Assembly: GCF_014652515.1 (NCBI RefSeq)
Contig: NZ_BMYY01000002.1
Span: 1-64,000, forward strand
Direction: 5' to 3'
Origin: Bacterioplanes sanyensis
GTDB lineage: Bacteria > Pseudomonadota > Gammaproteobacteria > Pseudomonadales > Oceanobacteraceae
DNA: 64,000 nt
Shown here: positions 26,679 to 34,631 of the stretch, piece by piece
How the letters are laid out: each line of letters begins with the position of its first letter
Position numbering within the stretch: position 1 is the first letter of the stretch
Translations under genes and position numbers: made by a program
The notes under the pieces: generated by a model
What the model was told of the DNA's origin: nothing
What the model saw: only the letters and a program-made list of their open reading frames with translations
Databases searched by the model: none

Positions 26679-27902
26679 ATGGCAAAGGAAACGTTTGAGC
26701 GCTCCAAACCCCACGTAAACGTAGGCACCATCGGTCACGTTGACCATGGTAAAACCACTCTGACTGCAGCGCTGACTCGCGTATGCTCAGAAGTATTTGG
26801 CGGTGCAGCCGTTGCGTTCGACGGTATCGACAACGCGCCTGAAGAAAAAGATCGTGGTATCACGATTTCAACCTCTCACGTTGAATACGAGTCAAACGAT
26901 CGTCACTACGCGCACGTTGACTGCCCAGGGCACGCCGACTACGTGAAAAACATGATCACTGGTGCTGCTCAAATGGACGGCGCTATCTTGGTATGTGGTT
27001 CGACTGACGGCCCAATGCCTCAGACGCGTGAGCACATCCTGCTGTCTCGTCAGGTGGGTGTACCTTACATCGTTGTGTTCCTGAACAAAGCTGACCTGCT
27101 GGCTGAAGACTGTGGCGGTGCAGACTCTGAAGAATACGCAGAGATGCTGGAGTTGGTTGAAATGGAACTGCGTGACCTGCTGTCTGAATACGACTTCCCA
27201 GGTGACGACACGCCAATCATCCCAGGTTCTGCTCTGATGGCGCTGAACGGCGAAGATGAAAACGAAATGGGTACTACCGCTGTTAAGAAGCTGGTAGAAG
27301 CGCTGGATTCTTACATTCCTGAGCCAGAGCGTGCGATCGACGGTGACTTCATTATGCCGATCGAAGACGTATTCTCGATTCAAGGCCGTGGTACTGTTGT
27401 TACCGGTCGTGTTGAGCGCGGTATCGTTAAGACTGGCGAAGAAATCGAAATCGTCGGCATCAAAGAAACCACCAAGACGACTTGTACTGGTGTTGAGATG
27501 TTCCGCAAGATTCTGGACGAAGGCCGTGCAGGTGAGAACGTTGGTGTTCTGCTGCGTGGTACTAAGCGTGACGAAGTTGAGCGTGGTCAGGTTCTGGCGA
27601 AGCCAGGTTCGATCACTCCTCACACTCAGTTCGAATCTGAAGTATATGTACTGGGCAAAGACGAAGGTGGCCGTCACACGCCATTCTTCAAAGGCTACCG
27701 TCCACAGTTCTACTTCCGTACTACTGACGTGACTGGTGCTGTTGAGCTGCCAGAAGGCGTTGAAATGGTAATGCCAGGCGACAACGTTGCACTGCGCGTT
27801 AGCCTGATCGCACCGATTGCAATGGATGAAGGTCTGCGCTTCGCGATCCGCGAAGGTGGCCGTACCGTTGGTGCTGGTGTTGTTGCTAAGATCATTGAGT
27901 AA
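26679..27902 (+). CDS. tuf: Translation elongation factor Tu
   Basis: 407 residues of EF-Tu, which carries aminoacyl-tRNA to the ribosome as the GTP complex. All GTPase motifs are present: GHVDHGKT (residues 19-26), DCPGH, NKAD. Pro54 in the NAPEEKDRG switch I region is conserved; this is the proline reported to be hydroxylated in Pseudomonas by a prolyl hydroxylase like the one encoded at 13949. It is cotranscribed with the two tRNA genes. Codon choice is strongly biased, as in highly expressed genes. Downstream, the usual tRNA-Trp-secE-nusG does not follow; the 80-bp repeat array begins at the stop codon itself. Confidence 0.98.
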   Translation: MAKETFERSKPHVNVGTIGHVDHGKTTLTAALTRVCSEVFGGAAVAFDGIDNAPEEKDRGITISTSHVEYESNDRHYAHVDCPGHADYVKNMITGAAQMDGAILVCGSTDGPMPQTREHILLSRQVGVPYIVVFLNKADLLAEDCGGADSEEYAEMLELVEMELRDLLSEYDFPGDDTPIIPGSALMALNGEDENEMGTTAVKKLVEALDSYIPEPERAIDGDFIMPIEDVFSIQGRGTVVTGRVERGIVKTGEEIEIVGIKETTKTTCTGVEMFRKILDEGRAGENVGVLLRGTKRDEVERGQVLAKPGSITPHTQFESEVYVLGKDEGGRHTPFFKGYRPQFYFRTTDVTGAVELPEGVEMVMPGDNVALRVSLIAPIAMDEGLRFAIREGGRTVGAGVVAKIIE

Positions 27903-28060
27903 TCTGCTTGGAGCAGATTTCGACCACCGAAGGTTGGCCCTGACGTAAGGAAGGGCGAGGGCATGGATAGCCCGAGCAGTAATCTGTTTGGAGCAGATTT
28001 CGACCACCAGAGGTTGGCCCTGACGTAAGGAAGGGCGAGGGCATGGATAGCCCGAGCAGT
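27901..28060 (+). ncRNA. 80-bp GGA-hairpin repeats, block 1 (two units): candidate CsrA/RsmA-binding RNA in the tuf 3' UTR
   Basis: Two 80-bp units (27901-27980 and 27981-28060) differ at only three positions. Each can fold into three hairpins: AATCTGCT-TGG-AGCAGATT; GCCCT/AGGGC with AAGGA in the loop; and GGGC-ATGGATA-GCCC. GGA at the tip of short stems, repeated many times, is the hallmark of CsrB/RsmZ-type RNAs that titrate CsrA/RsmA. The block starts at the tuf stop codon and ends in a strong terminator, so it would be the tuf 3' UTR and could be released by processing. The repeats and hairpins are seen directly; CsrA binding is inferred. Confidence 0.65.
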
Positions 28061-28074
28061 AATCTAGTAGCTAG

Positions 28075-28104
28075 CAAAAAAGCCGGACAATGTCCGGCTT
28101 TTTT
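28075..28104 (+). terminator. Rho-independent terminator after block 1
   Basis: GCCGGACA-A-TGTCCGGC flanked by an A run and TTTTTT. The same terminator follows block 2 almost unchanged. Confidence 0.92.
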
Positions 28105-28138
28105 GTGCCTGAAATATGTATCAAGGTACGGTCAGCTG

Positions 28139-28230
28139 AGCGGATCGCTAGCCGTGACTGTTTTGCAGGAGCAAAAACAGCACGACCGCAGGGAGCCCGA
28201 AGGGTGAGTGTCAGGACGACACGAGTAATA
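28139..28230 (+). ncRNA. Diverged GGA-hairpin unit between the two blocks
   Basis: The sequence differs from the 80-bp units but repeats their plan: AGCG-GAT-CGCT at 28139-28149; CTGTTTTGC-AGGA-GCAAAAACAG at 28158-28180; GGGAGCCCGAAGGG; then GTGTC-AGGAC-GACAC at 28208-28222, ending in ACGAGTAAT like the GAGCAGTAAT end of the regular units. Four GGA motifs are present. I see no clear promoter for it. Confidence 0.5.
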
Positions 28231-28277
28231 GTGGCCGTACCGTTGGTGCTGGTGTTGTTGCTAAGATTATTGAGTAA
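28231..28277 (+). pseudogene. Duplicated 3' end of tuf
   Basis: These 47 bases repeat the last 47 of tuf (27856-27902), coding for [14 protein letters not shown] and the stop, with one difference (GATTATT for GATCATT, both Lys-Ile-Ile). The second repeat block begins at its stop codon, as block 1 does at the true tuf stop. No other tuf sequence precedes it. Confidence 0.9.
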
Positions 28278-28515
28278 TCTGCTTGGAGCAGATTTCGACC
28301 ACCGAAGGTTGGCCCTGACGTAAGGAAGGGTGAGGGCATGGATAGCCCGAGCAATAATCTGACTGGATCAGATTATGACTACCAGAGGTTGGCCCTGACG
28401 TAAGGAAGGGTGAGGGCATGGATAGCCCGAGCAGTAATCTGCTTGGAGCAGATTTCGACCACCGGAGGTTGGCCCTGACGTAAGGAAGGGTGAGGGCATG
28501 GATAGCCCGAGCAGT
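28276..28515 (+). ncRNA. 80-bp GGA-hairpin repeats, block 2 (three units)
   Basis: Units at 28276-28355, 28356-28435 and 28436-28515. The middle unit has AATCTGA-CTGGA-TCAGATT as first hairpin: the C-G pair of the other units is replaced by A-T, so the stem is kept and GGA stays in the loop. All three have AGGGT for AGGGC in the second stem, a G-U for G-C change. Loops AAGGA and ATGGA are unchanged. This conservation of structure supports a functional RNA (inference). Confidence 0.65.
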
Positions 28516-28530
28516 AATCTAGTAGCTAGC

Positions 28531-28560
28531 AAAAAAGCCGGACAATGTCCGGCTTTTTTT
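28531..28560 (+). terminator. Rho-independent terminator after block 2
   Basis: A copy of the block 1 terminator, GCCGGACA-A-TGTCCGGC, with one extra T in the tract. Confidence 0.92.
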
Positions 28561-28571
28561 GTGCCTGCTGC

Positions 28572-30674
28572 TTAAGGCAAAGGCTTAAAAAAGCGCTGTT
28601 TGCTTGTCGAATCTTCTTTTTTGCTGGCTTGCTGTAAAAACTCGCAAAAATCCGCGAGTGGCATGGGTTTGGCAAAATAGTAGCCCTGAATCATATGGCA
28701 GCCATTGTGGCGTAAAAAATCGAGCTGCTCTTTGTTTTCAACACCTTCGGCACAGAGGTTTAAACCCAAGCGCCTGCCCATTTCAATGATGGTAATAATG
28801 AGAGCGTCATCTTGAGTGGAGTGGCCGATGCAATCCACAAACTGCTTGTCGATTTTTAACGTGTCGATTGGAATGCGATTCAAATAGCTCAGTGATGAGT
28901 AGCCGGTACCAAAGTCGTCCAGAGCGATGCGAATTCCCATCTTACTGAGCTCTGATAAGAAGTGATTGGCGGCAGAAAAGTCGTCGAGGTAAGAGTGCTC
29001 TGTCACTTCAAATTCAAGTCGCTGTGGCGTAATGCCGAATTTCTGGATGGCTCCTTTAATGCACCCCAATAAATGGTATTTTTTGAGGTCGGTAGCCGAT
29101 AAGTTGATGCCAATAGAATGTTTAAAGCCTGCTGGAATCAGTGTGTCGCTGAGGTCTTGGCAAACCCGGTTGATGACCCATTGTGTTAGTTGGGTAATTT
29201 TGCCGGCCTGTTCTGCGATGGGAATAAACTCGGCCGGTGAAATAAATCCAAGTTCAGCGCTGTACCAGCGAATCAAGGCCTCTGCGCCAACGGGTTGGCC
29301 ACTGGCTAGAACTTTGGGTTGGTAGGCGATGGTAAATTCTTGGTGTTCTAGCGCGTAGTCAATGTAACTGGCGATTTCTAGGCGGCGTTGATGGTCGGTC
29401 ATCATCTCGTGGCAGAAGAAGCTATAGCGCGACTTACCTGTGCTTTTGGCTTCGTACATGGCGATGTCGGCATTGCGAATTAATTCATTGGCTGCGATAT
29501 CTGCGCTGTTGGCTTCGGTAATGCCTATGCTGGCACTGACACGAATCTCCCAAGAATCGACGGCGAATTTCTGTGTGAGTGCATCAATCACTAAGTTGGC
29601 TAGCTGTGCTAGTTCTTCGCTGTTGTCATATTCTCTGACCAGTAGCAGAAATTCATCACCGCCATGGCGGCAGACTAACCCACGATGTTGGATCAGGTTT
29701 TGTAGCCGTACGGCGGCATCGCTTAGCAGTTGATCGCCAATCTCGTGCCCGAGCGAGTCGTTAACCAACTTAAACCCATCCAGATCAACAAACATGAGCG
29801 CGAGTGGTTGTTCATCGGCCGTTTTGAGTTGTTGCTGTAACTGCCGGCGAAAATTTTGGCGATTTACCAGCCCTGTGAGGTGGTCATAGTTGGCCAGATG
29901 AGACATTTCTTCGCTTTGTTGTTCCAACAGGGTGACATACTGGTTGTTGACTTCGTGCTCTTGGCGAATGACTGCCAGCATATCGTTGAGGTCACGCGTT
30001 AATGAAGCCACTTCAAATTGCCCGCTAACGGGTATTTGAATGTCGTAGTCCTTCGTTTTTTGAACGGTTTTAGCCATGTTGGAGAGGCGATTCAGTGGCC
30101 GTAGCCAAGTATTACCAAAGGCGTAAAACACCAGCATGATTAAGAGAATGGACGCTGTTGCTGCAGGGAGAACCTGAAGGCTGAGATTGCGAGTGCTGTT
30201 ATTCAAAGGCTCCGTGAGGTCACGGATGATCACTAGGTAGCCCAGCAGTAGGCTGGGGTCACCAATGGGTTTAACGGCGATCAGATAGCCATCACGATGG
30301 AAAACCCCCGTCTTTCTGCGCGTCCAGTGGCTGAAGTTGAGGCGTTGTTGTTCGCTGAGGTTTTGCTGACGCTGGCCGTAGTAGCTTTCAAGTAATTGCC
30401 ACTCAGGGTTATAGATCGCCGCCCCTTCCGTGTGAGCATAAGGGTCGAGTTTTAGCAGAAAGGTTTTGAGTTGAAAGAAGTGCTGCTGCTGTGCGATCAA
30501 TGGCAGTAACTCGTTGGCCATATTATCTGACAGGGCGTTTAGATCAGCCTCGGCGTAGCGTTGGTAGAGATGGCGGTGTTCATTGATGGCGAGGAAAAAC
30601 ACCGCCACTGCAATGGTGATCATGGAGATCAGAGCCAGCAGCATGATGGCTGTGCGCATGCTCCTGATGCCCAT
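28572..30674 (-). CDS. Membrane GGDEF-EAL c-di-GMP protein with HAMP domain
   Basis: 700 residues: two membrane helices flanking a periplasmic sensor (about residues 10-190), a HAMP region (LRPLNRLSNMAK), then GGDEF with RHGGDEFLLL intact and a C-terminal EAL domain with AEALIRW and DDFGTGYSSLSYL intact. Both synthesis and breakdown of c-di-GMP look possible. The ATG at 30674 has GGAGA six bases before it. It is divergent from a porin and a small PstS-like gene, which may supply the sensed ligand (inference). Confidence 0.9.
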   Translation of the reverse strand: MGIRSMRTAIMLLALISMITIAVAVFFLAINEHRHLYQRYAEADLNALSDNMANELLPLIAQQQHFFQLKTFLLKLDPYAHTEGAAIYNPEWQLLESYYGQRQQNLSEQQRLNFSHWTRRKTGVFHRDGYLIAVKPIGDPSLLLGYLVIIRDLTEPLNNSTRNLSLQVLPAATASILLIMLVFYAFGNTWLRPLNRLSNMAKTVQKTKDYDIQIPVSGQFEVASLTRDLNDMLAVIRQEHEVNNQYVTLLEQQSEEMSHLANYDHLTGLVNRQNFRRQLQQQLKTADEQPLALMFVDLDGFKLVNDSLGHEIGDQLLSDAAVRLQNLIQHRGLVCRHGGDEFLLLVREYDNSEELAQLANLVIDALTQKFAVDSWEIRVSASIGITEANSADIAANELIRNADIAMYEAKSTGKSRYSFFCHEMMTDHQRRLEIASYIDYALEHQEFTIAYQPKVLASGQPVGAEALIRWYSAELGFISPAEFIPIAEQAGKITQLTQWVINRVCQDLSDTLIPAGFKHSIGINLSATDLKKYHLLGCIKGAIQKFGITPQRLEFEVTEHSYLDDFSAANHFLSELSKMGIRIALDDFGTGYSSLSYLNRIPIDTLKIDKQFVDCIGHSTQDDALIITIIEMGRRLGLNLCAEGVENKEQLDFLRHNGCHMIQGYYFAKPMPLADFCEFLQQASKKEDSTSKQRFFKPLP

Positions 30675-30819
30675 AGAAGTCTCCGTGGTGGTTGTTATTC
30701 AATCATCAAAGTCTAGTTCAGCTGTGGGTGAATGAGAGCTGTCCTTCGTGACAATGCCTTAGCTGCTGCCAGTGCTGGCATATAGTAAATACTAGCGGCG
30801 CAAGTTATTGGAGAGTGTT

Positions 30820-32046
30820 GTGATCAGGCAGGCTGCTCAAATCGTCATTCTGGCGGGGATGCCGACAGCGCTCATGGCGCTGGAGGTGACTGATAGGTTT
30901 GAAGTTTCTGGCTTTGCTCGGGTGGTCACCGGCTATTTGGACCATGCTGAGCAATCCTATGAAGGTTATGAAGACTCTGTCGCTGCGGATCAGCAAACCC
31001 TGTTGGCGCTGCAGCCCAGTTATTCTGTATCGCCACAGCTGTCGGTGACGGGGCAGCTGTTGGCTCATAGCAGTGATCAGCGCAAGTCAGGAGTAGAGTG
31101 GGCGTATTTGGCCTATCGACCTTCTAACGCTTGGCAATTTCGGGCCGGCAAGCTGCGTACGCCATTCTTTCGCTACAGTGACGGTATTGACGTTGGTTAT
31201 ACCTACGCTTGGATTAGTGCTCCTTCACAGGTTTATAACAATTATTTGTTTTCAACTTTTACGGGCGGCAGCGCCAGCTATCAATACACATGGCCGCAGC
31301 TAGCACTGAGTGCTGAAGGTTACTACGGCAGTTTTGACGGCGACATTTATATTTCAGGTAGCCGGGTTGATGTGGATGCGAAAGTAAATGATTTGCGCGG
31401 CGTGGTGCTCAATTTACGCCGTCAGAATACCAGTCTGAGGGTGTCATATCACCAAGGCGATAACATCACAGATTTGCCTGAGTTGGACGCATTAAGCCAG
31501 GGCTTGGCACAAGCAGGTTTTCAGCGCAGCGCTGGTAGCCTCGACTCGCGTGGCAATATCAATGTGCTGCAAACGGCTTTGAGCTACGAAAGTCTGCGTT
31601 ATTTTGCCGAGGCCGAATGGGTGCAAACCAGCACAGAGTTCGCGTTGACGCCAGAGTTAACCGGATACTACTTGATGGCAGGTATGTATGTTGGTGAGTT
31701 CAGTGTGCATGCAACCTATGCTGCCAGTGCTTACGGCAATATCGAGGCAGAGTCGGAGTTGCGTCCCTTGCTTGCTCAACCTGCTAATCCGATATATCCC
31801 TTGGCAGCGGGGTACTATCAATTGCTTGAGCGCATTCCTGATGGCAGCCTGGACAGTTACAAAATTGGTGCGCGCTGGGATTTTCGCTTGAATATGGCGC
31901 TCAAGGCAGAGCTGGCTTGGCTGCAAGAAACTTCGCCGCGCAGCGGTTTTTTCTCAACTTCTGAGCAGGGGCTTTACGATCCAGACTATGACGCAGACGA
32001 GCATTCGGCCATCTTGTATCAACTCGGCTGGGAGTGGATTTTCTGA
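30820..32046 (+). CDS. Porin-like outer-membrane protein
   Basis: 408 residues. A signal peptide ending ALMA is followed by a beta-barrel-type sequence with alternating aromatic residues (VEWAYLAYRPSNAWQFRAGKLRTPFF) and a C-terminal LGWEWIF whose last Phe is the usual outer-membrane assembly signal. I chose the GTG at 30820 because GGAGAG lies five bases before it. The substrate is unknown. Its stop overlaps the start of the small binding-protein gene (TGATG), so the two are translationally coupled. Confidence 0.8.
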   Translation: MIRQAAQIVILAGMPTALMALEVTDRFEVSGFARVVTGYLDHAEQSYEGYEDSVAADQQTLLALQPSYSVSPQLSVTGQLLAHSSDQRKSGVEWAYLAYRPSNAWQFRAGKLRTPFFRYSDGIDVGYTYAWISAPSQVYNNYLFSTFTGGSASYQYTWPQLALSAEGYYGSFDGDIYISGSRVDVDAKVNDLRGVVLNLRRQNTSLRVSYHQGDNITDLPELDALSQGLAQAGFQRSAGSLDSRGNINVLQTALSYESLRYFAEAEWVQTSTEFALTPELTGYYLMAGMYVGEFSVHATYAASAYGNIEAESELRPLLAQPANPIYPLAAGYYQLLERIPDGSLDSYKIGARWDFRLNMALKAELAWLQETSPRSGFFSTSEQGLYDPDYDADEHSAILYQLGWEWIF

Positions 32047-32468
32047 TGCGACACTTCAAGCTGATTCACAGTCTTATTGGTATCTTGCTGGGTCTTTCGC
32101 TCGGTGTTCAGGCCGAGGGGTTGGTTGTCGTGGCCAACATCAAAGAGCCTGTAAAGCTCAGTCGTGAACAGGTGCGCAATCTCTACATGGGCGCGTCGTT
32201 AGGGCAAGATTTAACGCCGTTGGCTTTACGGCCTGGGAATCATCTGCGCACCGTTTTTAATACCCGTGTAATCGGTTTGTCTGAGGCGCGCGTGCAGTCT
32301 TACTGGGCGCAAATGCGCTTTACCGGCCGTTTAAAGCCGCCGCCTGAAGTGCAGGACGCTGAGGAGTTGGTGCAGCAGCTGTTGCAAAAGCCAGGTGCGG
32401 TAGGGTATTTGCCGGTGGGGCTGGAGCTGCCGGAACCTTTGGTGGTGGTTTACGACCTCGGGCTATAG
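32046..32468 (+). CDS. Small PstS-like phosphate/anion-binding periplasmic protein
   Basis: 140 residues: signal peptide ending VQA, then a single-lobe version of the PstS-like fold (VVVANIKEPVKLSREQVRNLYMGAS, ending PGAVGYLPVGLELPEPLVVVYDL). Such half-length proteins accompany c-di-GMP or two-component sensors in many gammaproteobacteria. The start overlaps the porin stop. Ligand and partner are not known; the divergent GGDEF-EAL protein is the obvious candidate partner. Confidence 0.72.
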   Translation: MRHFKLIHSLIGILLGLSLGVQAEGLVVVANIKEPVKLSREQVRNLYMGASLGQDLTPLALRPGNHLRTVFNTRVIGLSEARVQSYWAQMRFTGRLKPPPEVQDAEELVQQLLQKPGAVGYLPVGLELPEPLVVVYDLGL

Positions 32469-32511
32469 CGGGTGTTTATGCGGTTGTCGCTGGCGTGATG
32501 CTAATGCCTTG

Positions 32512-32943
32512 TTAGCACCAGGGTTGGCGTTGGCCGCCGTCGTAAGGTCTTGCCATTTGCTGCAGTAACAGTAAGTCGGCAAGGTTGTCATCGCCGACCC
32601 AGACATCGGCTACTAGGCGAAAGTACTTTCCGCGCTCTAGGTTGCGCAGCTGAATGCGTTGATCGGTCGCTAAGGTTTGGCGCACAAAATCACGTGCCGC
32701 GCGGGCTTTTATCTTTTCAGCTTCGCATTTTCCACGAATTTCTGGCGTATCAATGCCGCGCACGCGTACGCTGATCGCTTTGCCGATAATATCTGGCCAA
32801 GAGGCAATGTCGACGGTGATGGTATCGCCGTCATAGACGCGCACAATACGATCAACTTCAGCATCTTGGGCTAAAGAAAATTGACTAAGAAATATTAGAT
32901 TTAAAATTAAGATGCGCAGCAAAAACAAAATACTGGCTAGCAA
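32512..32943 (-). CDS. Thermonuclease-family (SNase-like) secreted nuclease
   Basis: 143 residues: hydrophobic N-terminal signal ending SLAQ, then the staphylococcal-nuclease OB fold with RVYDGDTITVDI (Ca2+ site Asp), VRVRGIDTPEIRGKCEAEK (catalytic Arg and Glu region) and a C-terminal LLLLQQMARPYDGG. It is probably an extracellular or periplasmic DNA/RNA nuclease. It lies beside tRNA-Phe on the same strand. Confidence 0.85.
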   Translation of the reverse strand: MLASILFLLRILILNLIFLSQFSLAQDAEVDRIVRVYDGDTITVDIASWPDIIGKAISVRVRGIDTPEIRGKCEAEKIKARAARDFVRQTLATDQRIQLRNLERGKYFRLVADVWVGDDNLADLLLLQQMARPYDGGQRQPWC

Positions 32944-32953
32944 GAAGTTTGAG

Positions 32954-33029
32954 TGGTGCCCGGAGGCGGAATCGAACCACCGACACGAGGATTTTCAATC
33001 CTCTGCTCTACCAACTGAGCTATCCGGGC
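32954..33029 (-). tRNA. tRNA-Phe(GAA)
   Basis: On the complementary strand a 76-nt cloverleaf reads GCCCGGA...TCCGGGC-A-CCA; the anticodon loop TTGAAAA gives GAA. CCA is encoded. Confidence 0.97.
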
Positions 33030-33111
33030 AATCTGATGGGCAACTGGCGTTGCTCATCAAGTGGCGCGTATTAAAACCTGAGAGCGCCACTGTGTCAACA
33101 AAATATCTGAA

Positions 33112-33390
33112 TTAATTTTCTTTATTTTCAGGAACATAGCCTTCAGCTTGATCAACGTCCTCGTTAGCGAAGAATTTGCGCCGCTGTTCGGTCAAATATT
33201 TACGTGCCTCTGGGTCCATCATATTGAGGTGCTTTTCATTGATTAAGCGCGTCTGGTGGGCGGTCCATTCATCCCAGGCCTGTTGTGACACCTGCTGGTA
33301 AATATCTTCTCCGGCTGGGCCGGGAATGGGGGGCTGCGCCAGCCCCGGCAGTTCCTGTTGATATTTTTTGCAGAAAACTGTGCGACTCAT
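33112..33390 (-). CDS. yggX: YggX: Fe(II)-trafficking / oxidative damage protection protein
   Basis: 92 residues, matching the whole of the YggX family: [16 protein letters not shown] at the start (Cys7 conserved), [29 protein letters not shown] in the middle and [15 protein letters not shown] at the end. It protects iron-sulfur clusters from oxidation. Its ATG overlaps the mutY stop (ATGA), the same mutY-yggX operon as in E. coli; MutY itself has an iron-sulfur cluster. Confidence 0.96.
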   Translation of the reverse strand: MSRTVFCKKYQQELPGLAQPPIPGPAGEDIYQQVSQQAWDEWTAHQTRLINEKHLNMMDPEARKYLTEQRRKFFANEDVDQAEGYVPENKEN

Positions 33391-34427
33391 AGCTGGCTCC
33401 TCAATAGTTTTTTGACTGGGGCCGCTAGCCCCAGCTCGGATGGCTTGGTGGGATTGTACCAATGCCCTTGACCTTGCTGCACTGTCTGTGCGCCGCCATT
33501 AAAGCGCACATGCAGCGGCTGTATATGTAAATGATAGTGGCTAAAGGTATGGCGAAAGGTCGGCAGCCAGTTCATTTCCCTAGGTTCTAAGCCTAAGTTC
33601 TGGCGTAGCCATGCCAACGCTTCTTGTTCATCGGCCACTTCTGGAAAGCTCCACAGTCCGCCCCATAAACCCTGTTGAGGGCGCTGATACAGCCAGCGCT
33701 CGCCGGCCGAATTTTCGATCATCAGCATGATGGTGTGTTTTTCCGGTTTCTCTTTTTTAGGTTTTGGGTTGGGGAACTGAGTAGGGTTGCCACTGGCATA
33801 GCCTGCACACTGGGGCTGCAGCGGACAGATGCCACAGGCGGGTTTACTGCGCGTACACAGTGTCGCACCTAGGTCCATCATCCCTTGTGTGTACTCGCGA
33901 AAGCTGTGCTCGGGAGCGAGTGACTCGGCCAGCTGCCACAGCTGTTTGTTGATGGCGGTTTGCCCGGGCCAGCCTTCTATGGCGTAAAAACGGGTTAAAA
34001 CACGTTTGACGTTGCCATCCATAATCGCGGCACGCATGCCCATACTGATGGAGGCAATGGCAGCAGCCGTGGAGCGACCAATGCCCGGTAGCTGCTCCAG
34101 CGCATCTAAGTCTTCGGGAAAGTGGCCGTCGTATTGGTTAACTACCGCCTTTGCGCAGGCATGCAGGTTGCGACCGCGAGCGTAATAGCCCAGCCCAGTC
34201 CACAGGTGTAACACCTCATCCTGCTCTGCTTTGGCCAGAGCAAACACATCCGGAAAGCGCTGCATAAAGCGCTCGTAGTAGGCAATGACGGTGCTGACTT
34301 GAGTTTGTTGCAGCATGATTTCTGACACCCAGACCCGATAAGGCGTGATGTCTTGCTGCCAGGGCAAGTGCTTGCGCCCATGCTGGTGATACCAGCCGAG
34401 CACTGTATCGCTAAAAGAAAAAGTCAC
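33387..34427 (-). CDS. mutY: A/G-specific adenine DNA glycosylase MutY
   Basis: 346 residues. Catalytic Glu in [11 protein letters not shown], helix-hairpin-helix [12 protein letters not shown], catalytic Asp in MDGNVKRVL, and the Cys-x6-Cys-x2-Cys-x5-Cys iron-sulfur cluster ([17 protein letters not shown]). The C-terminal Nudix-like domain recognises 8-oxoG. The enzyme removes A opposite 8-oxoG. Overlaps yggX. Confidence 0.97.
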   Translation of the reverse strand: MTFSFSDTVLGWYHQHGRKHLPWQQDITPYRVWVSEIMLQQTQVSTVIAYYERFMQRFPDVFALAKAEQDEVLHLWTGLGYYARGRNLHACAKAVVNQYDGHFPEDLDALEQLPGIGRSTAAAIASISMGMRAAIMDGNVKRVLTRFYAIEGWPGQTAINKQLWQLAESLAPEHSFREYTQGMMDLGATLCTRSKPACGICPLQPQCAGYASGNPTQFPNPKPKKEKPEKHTIMLMIENSAGERWLYQRPQQGLWGGLWSFPEVADEQEALAWLRQNLGLEPREMNWLPTFRHTFSHYHLHIQPLHVRFNGGAQTVQQGQGHWYNPTKPSELGLAAPVKKLLRSQL

Positions 34428-34631
34428 GTTGCTATGGTGCTTCAGAGGTGATGAATCTGGCGCGCAGTATAAGCACAGCCGCGCCTAGAAAAAACGCTAT
34501 AAATCGCAAGGGCACCTCTGAATAATTCTGCACAGCTCTGTGCGAGTGCAGCTGGCTTTCAGAGCATGGCAGCAAATGGCCAGCCCTTCTGGCTTTTTGA
34601 TTTGAAATCCTCTGGTGACCCAGAGCGGGCC

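Noticed and set aside
26892-28007. Long open frame (371 codons) antisense to tuf
   Set aside because: It is a shadow of the strongly biased tuf codons, has no ribosome-binding site and runs into the repeats.
27901-28560. CRISPR array
   Set aside because: Units are 80 bp, directly adjacent, without unique spacers or cas genes.
34579-34598. Rightward terminator-like hairpin GCCAG-CCCTT-CTGGC with T run
   Set aside because: No gene reads rightward into it; both neighbours are on the complementary strand.
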